This document shows positions 1-5,893 of a stretch of DNA of 5,894 bases, piece after piece (position 1 is the stretch's first letter; every line of letters starts with the position of its first letter). The stretch covers positions 1-5,894 of the forward strand of contig BEID01000103.1 of the NCBI GenBank assembly GCA_002898975.1, in the 5' to 3' direction. The translations under genes and the position numbers were made by a program. This stretch comes from a bacterium HR27. Lineage in GTDB: Bacteria; Chloroflexota; Chloroflexia; Thermomicrobiales; Thermomicrobiaceae. The notes beneath the pieces are model-generated. The model made no database searches and was not told the DNA's origin. It was given only the letters and a program-made list of their open reading frames with translations.

Positions 1-473
1 AACAGGATCGTTGCGATCTGCAGGTCGACACCGATGACCGGAGCGAGGAGGAGCAGGAGAAGTCCCTGCAGCATGGACGTCGAACTACCACCGAGCGCTT
101 TGCCGACGACGATCGACCAGCGGGGGATCGGTGCAACGAGGAGTTCCTTGAGGAAACCGAACTCGCGATCCCACACGACCGACACGGCGCTGAAGATCGA
201 CGAGAAAAGAACCGACATACCGATGATGCCAGGGTAGATGAACTGAACATAATCGGGCCCCATGCTGGCGCCACCCAGTCGACCCATCCAAGGCGAGAGC
301 CCTGCGCCGAAGATGGCTAAAAAGAGCAGGGGCTGGGCCAGTCCGCCAGCGATGCGCGTCCGGTCGCGCCAGAAACGCAGGAGATCTCGCTGCCAGAGCG
401 TGAGGACGCCGACCAGTGCCCGCACGGCGGGTGAGGGCGGACGAACCCGATCGAGGAGTTCAGCGGTCGTCAT
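1..473 (-). CDS. ABC-2 type (DrrB-like) permease, partial at its C-terminal end
   Basis: This is the membrane subunit of an ABC exporter and the partner of the ATPase just upstream. Only the first 157 codons are present, because the gene runs off the left edge. The start is ATG at 473-471, preceded by an AAAGGAAA ribosome site that overlaps the stop codon of the ATPase gene; the gap between the two genes is 11 bp, so they are surely co-transcribed. Residues 1-40 are a cytoplasmic, Arg-rich leader (WQRDLLRFWRDR). Hydrophobic segments follow at about 42-60, 77-100 and 130-150. The segment at about 101-118, with WDREFGFLKELLVAPIPR, is the conserved cytoplasmic motif of ABC-2 permeases of the DrrB/NodJ type, which contacts the ATPase. 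The family usually has six membrane helices and about 250-280 residues, so a little over half is seen. The substrate cannot be read from the sequence; drugs, lipids or polysaccharides are all possible. Confidence 0.9.
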   Translation of the reverse strand, partial: MTTAELLDRVRPPSPAVRALVGVLTLWQRDLLRFWRDRTRIAGGLAQPLLFLAIFGAGLSPWMGRLGGASMGPDYVQFIYPGIIGMSVLFSSIFSAVSVVWDREFGFLKELLVAPIPRWSIVVGKALGGSSTSMLQGLLLLLLAPVIGVDLQIATIL

Positions 474-484
474 CGCGTTTCCTT

Positions 485-1456
485 TCAGCGTCGTAGCCGC
501 ATGCGCTCGCGGAACAGGTCGAGTTCCGAGGCTTCCTCGTCGCGAATTTGTCGACCAGTCAGGGCGAGGAAGACGTCGTCCAGGCTCGGCCGGCGCAGAC
601 TGGCTGACTGGATCGGAACCGTCAGTTCACGGACGAGGCGGGGTATCAGCTCGTCGCCCCGCTCGGCCTCGATGCGCAACGTTCCGTCGACGAGCATCGG
701 TTCGAGTCCGAAGCGTTGCCGCAGTTCATCGGCGGCGCGCTGGTTGTCGGCCGTGGTGAGGACGACGATGTCCTTGGCGACACGGGCCTTGAGCGCGGCC
801 GGTGTGTCCAGGGCGATGATGCGGCCGTGATCGATGATGGCGACCCGATCGCACTGTTCTGCCTCCTCCAGGTAGTGCGTGGTGAGGAACAGCGTGACGC
901 CCGTCTCACGGCGCAGGGTCAGCAGGTGCGACCAGATTTGGCGACGCGTTTGAGGATCCAGGCCGATTGTCGGTTCGTCCAGAACGAGGACTTCCGGGTT
1001 GTGGAGGAGGCCACGAACCAGTTCGAGCCGGCGCTTCATCCCTCCGGAAAAGGTGCGAACGAGGGAATGACGCCGTTCCCACAACTCGACCAGGCGGAGG
1101 AGCTCTTCGGCGCGCGGGCGCCAGACCGAACCCGGAACGCCGTAGACCCGAGCGTGGAGGGCCAAATTTTCCCACGCTGTGAGCTGTGTATCCAGACTCG
1201 GATCCTGGAAAATGATCCCGATCTTCTGGCGAACGCGGTGCGGTTCCCGCACGACATCGTGACCGGCGACACGAGCCGTTCCCTCAGTGGGTCGAGTCAA
1301 CGTGCAGAGAATGCTGATGGTCGTGGTCTTGCCGGCACCGTTGGGACCGAGGAATCCAAAGAACTCCCCACGTTCGACCGTGAAGTCGACACCAGCGACG
1401 GCGAGAATCTCGCCGTAGCGCTTCACGAGCCCGCGAACCTCGATCGCAGCCGTCAT
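485..1456 (-). CDS. ABC exporter ATP-binding protein, DrrA-like
   Basis: This is the cytoplasmic ATPase that would drive the adjacent ABC-2 permease. Counting from the ATG at 1456-1454 it has 323 residues. The Walker A motif GPNGAGKT is at 37-44, the Q-loop Gln (IIFQDPSLD) at 84, the signature FSGGM at 136-140, Walker B VLVLDEP at 156-162, the D-loop GLDP at 165-168 and the switch His (LTTHYLEEAEQCDR) at 194. All are intact. After about residue 215 comes the extra C-terminal domain typical of the daunorubicin-resistance ATPase group, ending with the usual PSLDDVFLALTGR segment. A GTG at 1471-1469 would add five residues. I prefer the ATG because the purine run AGGGGAAGAGGA lies directly before it and serves as its ribosome site, while those bases would be coding if the GTG were used. 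The natural substrate is unknown; DrrA-like ATPases serve antibiotic, lipid and other exporters. Confidence 0.93.
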   Translation of the reverse strand: MTAAIEVRGLVKRYGEILAVAGVDFTVERGEFFGFLGPNGAGKTTTISILCTLTRPTEGTARVAGHDVVREPHRVRQKIGIIFQDPSLDTQLTAWENLALHARVYGVPGSVWRPRAEELLRLVELWERRHSLVRTFSGGMKRRLELVRGLLHNPEVLVLDEPTIGLDPQTRRQIWSHLLTLRRETGVTLFLTTHYLEEAEQCDRVAIIDHGRIIALDTPAALKARVAKDIVVLTTADNQRAADELRQRFGLEPMLVDGTLRIEAERGDELIPRLVRELTVPIQSASLRRPSLDDVFLALTGRQIRDEEASELDLFRERMRLRR

Positions 1457-1548
1457 TCCTCTTCCCCTCACGACGACGGCGTCGCACCGGCTAAGTGTAC
1501 TCTGCCAAGACGGGACTCGACCGAATGCGAGACAGGTGTAGCTGTGGG

Positions 1549-1578
1549 CTTTTACGCAACTGTAATCCTTTCTGTCAA
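1549..1578 (-). promoter_or_regulatory. Candidate sigma70-type promoter for the ABC exporter operon
   Basis: Read on the minus strand, a perfect TTGACA (-35, positions 1578-1573) is followed after 18 bases by TAAAAG (1554-1549), which matches four of six bases of the -10 consensus. Transcription would start near 1541 and leave a leader of about 85 bases before the ATPase ATG. The location, upstream of the first gene of a minus-strand operon and in the only sizeable gap of the window, supports it. The weak -10 and the slightly long spacer keep this tentative. Confidence 0.4.
1561..1566 (+). promoter_or_regulatory. Possible -10 element for the oxidase operon
   Basis: TGTAAT at 1561-1566 matches TATAAT in five of six bases and lies about 70 bases before the first gene of the oxidase operon. 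No convincing -35 box stands 16-18 bases upstream and there is no extended -10 TG. If real, it would be activator-dependent or weak. It overlaps the candidate minus-strand promoter, so the two transcripts could compete. A short CTGT-CGAA-ACAG inverted repeat at 1594-1605 lies downstream of it. The rest of the 1457-1635 gap shows nothing else I can name. Confidence 0.2.
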
Positions 1579-1623
1579 CAAGCCGCCATCTCGCTGTCGA
1601 AACAGGGAATAAACTGGGAAAGT

Positions 1624-1630
1624 AGGAGGG
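1624..1630 (+). promoter_or_regulatory. Strong ribosome binding site that fixes the start of the 98-residue membrane protein
   Basis: AGGAGGG, close to the ideal anti-16S sequence, ends five bases before the ATG at 1636. The same reading frame is open further upstream, back to an ATG at 1495, but that ATG has no comparable site and the added 47 residues look non-coding (scattered Cys, no hydrophobic order). The ribosome site therefore marks 1636 as the true start and the start of the operon's translated part. Confidence 0.8.
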
Positions 1631-1635
1631 ATTCG

Positions 1636-1932
1636 ATGCGGTGGTCGTTCCTCACGGCCTGGCTTCTGCTCCTCGCGTTGGGTGGAGCCAGTGCCATGTT
1701 GTTCTGGTCAAGTTTCAATCGCATTGTCGGTGGCTTCGGCACTGGGGGCGACTGGGCACGTGGCAGTCTCGGGATCATCGGGGTGCTGCTCGTGCTCGGT
1801 TTAGCGCGCTGGTTTCTCGCACGGACCGGGGTATTGGGGGAGGTGAGAGACGAGGCGGGACGCGATCGCGGAGTGGCAGGGGAAGGAACGGAGAGGAGCG
1901 GGGAGCATGTCGCAGGTGGAGCGGAACGGTGA
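1636..1932 (+). CDS. Small two-helix membrane protein of unknown function, first gene of the ba3 oxidase operon
   Basis: I do not recognise this 98-residue protein. It has a hydrophobic segment at about 5-24 (FLTAWLLLLALGGASAMLF), a short Gly-rich loop (GGFGTGGD, about 32-39), a second hydrophobic segment at about 44-62, and a hydrophilic tail from about 65 to the end, rich in Gly, Glu and Arg. The first segment could be a membrane anchor or, since it ends in ALGGASA, a cleavable signal peptide. The start is fixed by a very good ribosome site (AGGAGGG). The last 26 bases overlap the start of the subunit IIa gene in another frame, so translation of the two is likely coupled. Position suggests an accessory, assembly or extra subunit of the oxidase, but nothing in the sequence shows a cofactor site: there is no Cys, and the only His is in the tail. 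Evidence that it is a real gene is the ribosome site, the membrane-protein pattern and the operon spacing. Confidence 0.75.
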   Translation: MRWSFLTAWLLLLALGGASAMLFWSSFNRIVGGFGTGGDWARGSLGIIGVLLVLGLARWFLARTGVLGEVRDEAGRDRGVAGEGTERSGEHVAGGAER

Positions 1933-2041
1933 GCGGAACGAACAGCATCCGGTCGGAACCTTGTTCCTCACGCTTTTAATTCTGATCGTCATCATCGGGA
2001 TCTGGTTGACTGTCTATTTCGACATGCTGGGGCGGGGGTGA
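1907..2041 (+). CDS. cbaD: Cytochrome c oxidase subunit IIa (ba3 type)
   Basis: This 44-residue protein is the small single-helix subunit of ba3-type oxidases. Residues 1-14 are polar (MSQVERNGERNEQH), residues about 17-37 form one transmembrane helix, and the end is FDMLGRG. The pattern P-x-G at the membrane entry, a Trp in the second half of the helix, an aromatic and a closing RG resembles Thermus subunit IIa, which is 34 residues long. In the Thermus structure this helix replaces the missing first helix of subunit II and packs against subunits I and II. The ATG at 1907 follows AGGAG (1894-1898) with an eight-base gap. The start overlaps the previous gene by 26 bp, and the stop is three bases before the subunit II ATG. 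The order IIa-II-I is that of the Thermus cba operon. Genes this short are often missed in annotation; the identification rests on pattern and position, not on a database search. Confidence 0.85.
   Translation: MSQVERNGERNEQHPVGTLFLTLLILIVIIGIWLTVYFDMLGRG
1919..1942 (+). repeat. 12-bp imperfect tandem duplication at the junction of the 98-residue gene and cbaD
   Basis: GAGCGGAACG occurs at 1919-1928 and again at 1931-1940, so two 12-bp units stand head to tail and match at ten of twelve positions. In the cbaD frame they encode ERNG-ERNE. In the frame of the upstream gene the junction GGTGAG creates its TGA stop at 1930-1932. The repeat therefore lengthens the polar leader of subunit IIa without a frameshift and sits at the end of the upstream protein. 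Confidence 0.7.
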
Positions 2042-2044
2042 GGC

Positions 2045-2512
2045 ATGCGGATCGAGACATACGAGCGGATGTTCATGATCCTCGCTGCTCTCATGCTCGC
2101 ACTCGGCATCGTCGGCATCGCGATCGGTGCGCTGGTCGCTGGTGTGCATGTCCCCTCGCCAGCCGGGCGGGTCGATCCGCGCGCACTGTCGTCGACGCCT
2201 CCGTTCGATCAACCAGGGTTGCGTGACCTGGGCAACAGCAAGTACGAGGCGGTGATCGTCGCCCGCGCCTGGCAGTTCCAGCCGAATGAGATCGAAGTGC
2301 CAGTCGGCTCGACGGTGACGTTTACGTTGGCGAGTACCGATGTCATTCACGGCTTTGTCCTCGCTGGTACCAACGCGAACGTCATGGTCATCCCGGGACA
2401 GATCGCACAGGTGACGGCTCGTTTCGACCAGCCTGGTGAGTACGTGTGGGTGTGCCACGAATACTGTGGTTTCGGGCATCACCAGATGTACGGGAAGGTG
2501 GTGGTGCGATGA
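2045..2512 (+). CDS. cbaB: ba3-type cytochrome c oxidase subunit II (CuA subunit)
   Basis: This 155-residue subunit accepts electrons from a cytochrome c or similar donor at its binuclear CuA centre and passes them to heme b of subunit I. One membrane anchor lies at about 10-34, with a short N-terminal tail on the cytoplasmic side. After a linker, the cupredoxin domain runs from about 66 to 155 outside the membrane. The CuA ligands are all present: His102 (DVIHGF), Cys137, Cys141, His145 and Met148, with spacing C-x3-C-x3-H-x2-M identical to the Thermus ba3 protein. Glu139 occupies the position of the backbone-carbonyl ligand. A single anchor helix instead of two is characteristic of ba3 enzymes, with the small IIa subunit supplying the other. 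The purine stretch GGGGGTGAGG before the ATG serves as the ribosome site and covers the cbaD stop. The stop overlaps the start of the next gene as ATGA. Confidence 0.96.
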   Translation: MRIETYERMFMILAALMLALGIVGIAIGALVAGVHVPSPAGRVDPRALSSTPPFDQPGLRDLGNSKYEAVIVARAWQFQPNEIEVPVGSTVTFTLASTDVIHGFVLAGTNANVMVIPGQIAQVTARFDQPGEYVWVCHEYCGFGHHQMYGKVVVR

Positions 2513-4197
2513 GTGCGACGGCGCGTGCACAGGCTGCTGCGGGTGGTGGAGCGGTCGCACGTGAGGGCTTCTTCCTCGCGGAACAGCTGTGGCCGATCAA
2601 GGGGCAGCTCGCTCTCGCACTCATCGGCCTGGCGCTCGGCGGGCTGATGGGACTGATGCAGGCTCTCGATCGCGTCGGCATCGTGATCTACAAATCGATG
2701 CTTCTCCAGAGCTATTACCAGGGTCTGACGATCCATGGAGTTCTCCTAGCCTTCCTGTTCACGTTCGGTTTCGGGAATGCGTTCGTCTCGCTGATGGCGA
2801 TCCGTGGGTTCGAGCGTCCGCTCGCCAGCACCTTTCTCGTGCAGGGGGCGTTCTGGACGATGCTGGTCGGAACGGTGCTGGCGGCCTACGCCATCCTGCG
2901 GAATCAGGCGACTGTCCTCTTCACCTTCTACGCACCGATGCGCGCGAGCTCGCTCTTCTATCTCGGAGCCGCGTTGCTCGTCGTTTCCACGCTGCTGACC
3001 ATGCTGAACCTGGTCCTGACACGGCGTGCCTGGCAACGAGAGCACCCGGGCGAGCGTACACCGCTGCTCGGTTTCGTGAGCGTGGTGACGTACGTGATGT
3101 GGGCACTCGCCTCGCTCGGGGTGGTGGTACTCGTGATCTTTTTGCTCTTGCCGTGGCAGCTGGGCTGGATCGACACGACGGACCCGCAGTTCAACCGGAT
3201 CCTGTTCTGGTACACCGGTCACGCGATCGTCTATTTCTGGCTCATGCCTGCCTACATCTCCTGGTACTTGCTCGTGCCGCGGCAGGTCGGTGGTCGCGTT
3301 TTCAGTGACAGTTTGGTGCGTCTCGTTTTCATCTTGCTGCTGATCTTCTCGGTACCGACGGGGCTGCATCACCAGTATGTCGATCCAGGGATTCCGACGG
3401 TCATGAAGGTGGTGCATCTGTTCACGACCTTCTCGGTTGTCTATCCGAGTCTGTTCACGGCCTTCACGGTGATGGCGGCGCTGGAAGACGGCGGCCGTGC
3501 ACGTGGTGGCCGTGGGCTCCTGGGCTGGATTTGGAAGCTCCCGTGGGGTGATCCGAGCGTCGCCGCGCAGTTGCTGGCGATGCTCGTGTTCATTCTCGGT
3601 GGCGCTACTGGCATCGTGAATGCGAGCTACAACCTGAACAACGTCGTGCACAACACGTCGTTCATCCCCGGGCACTTCCATATGACCGTCGGAACAGCAG
3701 TCGCGCTCTCCTTCATCGGCATCACCTACTGGCTCATTCCATACCTCAGCGGGCGCGAACTCATGGGCCGGCGTCTGGCACTCGCGCAGGCATGGTTGTG
3801 GTTCGTCGGTATCTTGCTCTTCGCTCGCGGGCAGATCGCTGCTGGCCTGCTCGGTGAACCTCGGCGCACATCGATCGGAGAAGCACCGTACCGCGATCTC
3901 ATCAGCGCGGGGCTCGACAACTGGTTGACGGCGATCGGTGGCACGTTGATGGTGGTCAGCGGAGCCCTCTACTTCGTCGTGATCGTCTGGACGCTCTTGG
4001 CCGGTCGGCGTCTGTCCCAGCCGCTGGAGATCCCGCTTGCCGAGATGCGCTTCGGGGCACGGGAGACAGCGCCACTGTGGGATCGCCTCGGGTTTTGGTT
4101 CCTCATCGCCGTCATTCTGGTCGTGATCGCATACGTTCCGTTGTTCGTGCTCTACTTGCCGCTCAACAGCGTGTCACCGCCGATCAAGGTCTATTGA
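2509..4197 (+). CDS. cbaA: ba3-type cytochrome c oxidase subunit I (catalytic heme-copper subunit)
   Basis: This 562-residue integral membrane protein reduces O2 to water and pumps protons. The key residues are visible: His76 (TIHG) and His391 for the low-spin heme b; His389 (PGHFH) for heme a3; His238 (WYTGHAIVYFW), His287 and His288 (GLHHQY) for CuB; and Tyr242, the tyrosine expected to be cross-linked to His238. Residues of the single B-type K-channel also fit (Tyr249, Tyr253, Ser314, Thr317, Thr320), and all sit five positions beyond their Thermus ba3 equivalents. The A-family D-channel motif is not evident. Many hydrophobic segments fit the 13 helices known for this family, and the length equals the Thermus protein. 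The chosen start is the ATG at 2509, which overlaps the cbaB stop (ATGA) and implies coupled translation. An earlier in-frame ATG at 2446 would lie within the CuA coding sequence and is rejected. No subunit III or heme A synthase follows. Confidence 0.97.
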   Translation: MSATARAQAAAGGGAVAREGFFLAEQLWPIKGQLALALIGLALGGLMGLMQALDRVGIVIYKSMLLQSYYQGLTIHGVLLAFLFTFGFGNAFVSLMAIRGFERPLASTFLVQGAFWTMLVGTVLAAYAILRNQATVLFTFYAPMRASSLFYLGAALLVVSTLLTMLNLVLTRRAWQREHPGERTPLLGFVSVVTYVMWALASLGVVVLVIFLLLPWQLGWIDTTDPQFNRILFWYTGHAIVYFWLMPAYISWYLLVPRQVGGRVFSDSLVRLVFILLLIFSVPTGLHHQYVDPGIPTVMKVVHLFTTFSVVYPSLFTAFTVMAALEDGGRARGGRGLLGWIWKLPWGDPSVAAQLLAMLVFILGGATGIVNASYNLNNVVHNTSFIPGHFHMTVGTAVALSFIGITYWLIPYLSGRELMGRRLALAQAWLWFVGILLFARGQIAAGLLGEPRRTSIGEAPYRDLISAGLDNWLTAIGGTLMVVSGALYFVVIVWTLLAGRRLSQPLEIPLAEMRFGARETAPLWDRLGFWFLIAVILVVIAYVPLFVLYLPLNSVSPPIKVY

Positions 4198-4211
4198 GTG
4201 CTCGATGGGTT

Positions 4212-4241
4212 GATGGCGGGGAGGCGAAGCCCCCCGCCATC
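4212..4241. terminator. Bulged hairpin between convergent genes, probable bidirectional terminator
   Basis: GATGGCGGGG (4212-4221) pairs perfectly with CCCCGCCATC (4232-4241), and inside it GGC (4223-4225) pairs with GCC (4229-4231) around a GAA loop. The only interruption is one bulged A at 4222. This 13-pair, very GC-rich stem sits in the 70-bp gap between the stop of cbaA and the stop of the convergent TPP enzyme gene, which is where a shared terminator would be expected. Neither side carries a clear T-run, so it may act as a pause or mRNA-stabilising structure and not as a classical intrinsic terminator. Confidence 0.6.
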
Positions 4242-4267
4242 TCGGTTGTCACGCAACGGTACCGGGT

Positions 4268-5893
4268 TCAGGAACGGCGACCGGCGTTCAGAATGCCCCA
4301 GATGCTCGGCATCTCTCCGACTGGCACTTCGATGAGGATCGGGCGTGGGTGGCGAACAGCATCGGTGACAACATCGCGCAGCCGCTCCGGTGTCTCGACG
4401 CGAACGCCCTCGATGCCGAAGCTCCGCGCGAGCAGGACGAAGTCGGGGTTGTACAGTTCGGAGGCGATGAACCGACCGCCAAATCGCTCCTTCTGGATAC
4501 GGCGGACGTTTCCGTAGGCATTGTCGTTGAAGACCACAGTGATAACATCGAGGCGGTGCTGCACCATGGTCGCGAGTTCCGGGAGATTGTAGAAGAAACC
4601 GCCATCACCGTTGATCGAAAGAACGGCGCGGTCGGGATTCCCGGCCTTGGCCCCGAGCGCAGTCGCGAAACCGAATCCGAGCGTCCCCTGATACCCGGAA
4701 GTCAGGAATGTGCGGGGCTGGTAGACGGGAAATGCATTCCATGTCCAGTAACCGACCTGCGTACTCTCGCTGACGACGATACCGTCCTCCGGTAACGCTT
4801 CGCGGAGCGCCATCGCGAACGACGCCTGCGGCTGGACTTCCCAGAGGAGATCCGTGACGCGTTCCTTCAATGCGCGAAGTTCCGGACGACGCGACTCCCG
4901 CTTGCGGTTATAGAGAGGCAGCCGGTCGAGAAGCGCGGCGAGTGCGCGTTTGGCGTCCGCGACGATACCGAGCGTCGGTGGGATGTTGCGGCCGATTTCC
5001 TCCGGATCGATGTCGATCTGAATGATCGCCTGTTCACGCGGCCCCCAATCGGACGTCGCAGGCTGGAGAAAACGCGTACCCACGACCAAAATCACATCCG
5101 ATCGGGGCGTCAGTTCGCGGGCGGCGATGATGTTCTGCGCCAAGTCATGCCGATCGTCGAGTGCACCCTTCCCGTCCATCGTCAGGACGACTGGTGCCTC
5201 GAGGAGTTCAGCGAGTTCACGCAGCTCGTTCCAGGCTTCGGCGATGAGGACGCCACCACCAGCGAAGATGAGTGGACGCTCGGCCCTCCCGAGGAGCTGC
5301 GCTGCCTGCTCGATGAGATCGGGATCGGGATCCGGCGGGCTCGGTCGCACCGGTGCGACGAGTTCGACGTCAGCGGCGTTCTGGAGGACGTCCGGAGGGA
5401 TCTCGAGGGCGACCGGTCGCGGGCGACCGGTGAAGAGCTGAACGAATGCCTCGTGGACGAGTGATGGTATGTCTGCAGGGTCAGTGGCTCGTGCAGCCCA
5501 CTTGGTCACCGAGCGGAGCGTCTCCAGCTGGTAGGGGATCTCGTGCAGGAAGCCGCGGCCTTTGCCGATCTGCTCGGATGGGATCTGTCCGGTCACGCAC
5601 AGCACCCGCGAATTACAGGCGTATGCAGTGGCGAGGCCTGCCATAGCATTCAGGACCCCAGGTCCGGGGACAACCAGACACATCCCGACTTTGCCAGTGG
5701 TTCGAGCGTACCCGTCAGCCATGTAGCTCGTCGCCTGTTCGTGGCGGGTATGGATCACACGGATGTGATCGCGGGCCTCGTAGAGCGCGTCGAATGCCCA
5801 ATCGAGTTGTACGCCGGGGAGACCGAAGACCATCTCGATCCCCTCGCGCAAGAGTTGCGCGACCAGTGCTTGGCCACCGGTGAGGATGGGCAT
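4268..5893 (-). CDS. Thiamine-pyrophosphate enzyme, acetolactate synthase-like superfamily, substrate unknown
   Basis: This 541-residue protein has the three domains of the TPP-enzyme (POX/ALS) family: an N-terminal pyrimidine-binding domain (about 1-170), a central domain (about 190-325) and a C-terminal diphosphate-binding domain (about 350-530). Glu52 (TRHEQATSYMADGYAR) is the conserved glutamate that activates the cofactor. GDG at 429-431 followed by NDN at 456-458 is the TPP/Mg motif; Asp430, Asn456 and Asn458 are the likely metal-binding positions. The length is normal for the family, and the start MPILTGGQALVAQLL is a typical N-terminus. The start ATG lies one base from the window edge, so its ribosome site and any earlier start cannot be seen. 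Typical reactions are decarboxylation of 2-oxo acids or carboligation. Several acetolactate synthase hallmarks differ (His117 for the Gln of FQE, Pro167 for the Lys of IPKD, Ile466 for the Trp of MVRQW) and no small regulatory subunit is nearby, so I do not call it IlvB. The gene converges on the oxidase operon. Confidence 0.9.
   Translation of the reverse strand: MPILTGGQALVAQLLREGIEMVFGLPGVQLDWAFDALYEARDHIRVIHTRHEQATSYMADGYARTTGKVGMCLVVPGPGVLNAMAGLATAYACNSRVLCVTGQIPSEQIGKGRGFLHEIPYQLETLRSVTKWAARATDPADIPSLVHEAFVQLFTGRPRPVALEIPPDVLQNAADVELVAPVRPSPPDPDPDLIEQAAQLLGRAERPLIFAGGGVLIAEAWNELRELAELLEAPVVLTMDGKGALDDRHDLAQNIIAARELTPRSDVILVVGTRFLQPATSDWGPREQAIIQIDIDPEEIGRNIPPTLGIVADAKRALAALLDRLPLYNRKRESRRPELRALKERVTDLLWEVQPQASFAMALREALPEDGIVVSESTQVGYWTWNAFPVYQPRTFLTSGYQGTLGFGFATALGAKAGNPDRAVLSINGDGGFFYNLPELATMVQHRLDVITVVFNDNAYGNVRRIQKERFGGRFIASELYNPDFVLLARSFGIEGVRVETPERLRDVVTDAVRHPRPILIEVPVGEMPSIWGILNAGRRS

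Noticed and set aside
716..1612. A 298-codon plus-strand open frame opposite the ABC ATPase gene
   Set aside because: It is antisense to a gene with every ABC motif intact, has no ribosome site and encodes no recognisable or ordered protein. Long antisense frames are expected in GC-rich coding DNA.
1495..1635. An N-terminal extension of 47 residues to the 98-residue membrane protein
   Set aside because: No ribosome site precedes the ATG at 1495, and the extension overlaps the probable promoter region. The AGGAGGG before the ATG at 1636 is far better.
1976..2560. A 194-codon minus-strand open frame across cbaD and cbaB
   Set aside because: It is rich in His, Asp and Pro with no domain signal, and it lies opposite two recognised oxidase genes.
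2746..3681. A 311-codon minus-strand open frame inside cbaA
   Set aside because: Its product is extremely rich in Arg, His, Glu and Gln, the mirror image of a membrane protein's hydrophobic codons. cbaA is certain on the other strand.
4198..4517. An open plus-strand frame running on after cbaA that could have been a further oxidase subunit
   Set aside because: It starts upstream inside cbaA in another frame, has no membrane segment or ribosome site and is antisense to the TPP enzyme. No subunit III is present.
5409..5420. A perfect 12-bp palindrome GCGACCGGTCGC, with GCGACCGGT repeated just after it
   Set aside because: It lies in the middle of the TPP enzyme coding region and is explained by its GC-rich codons; there is no sign of an operator or attachment site.
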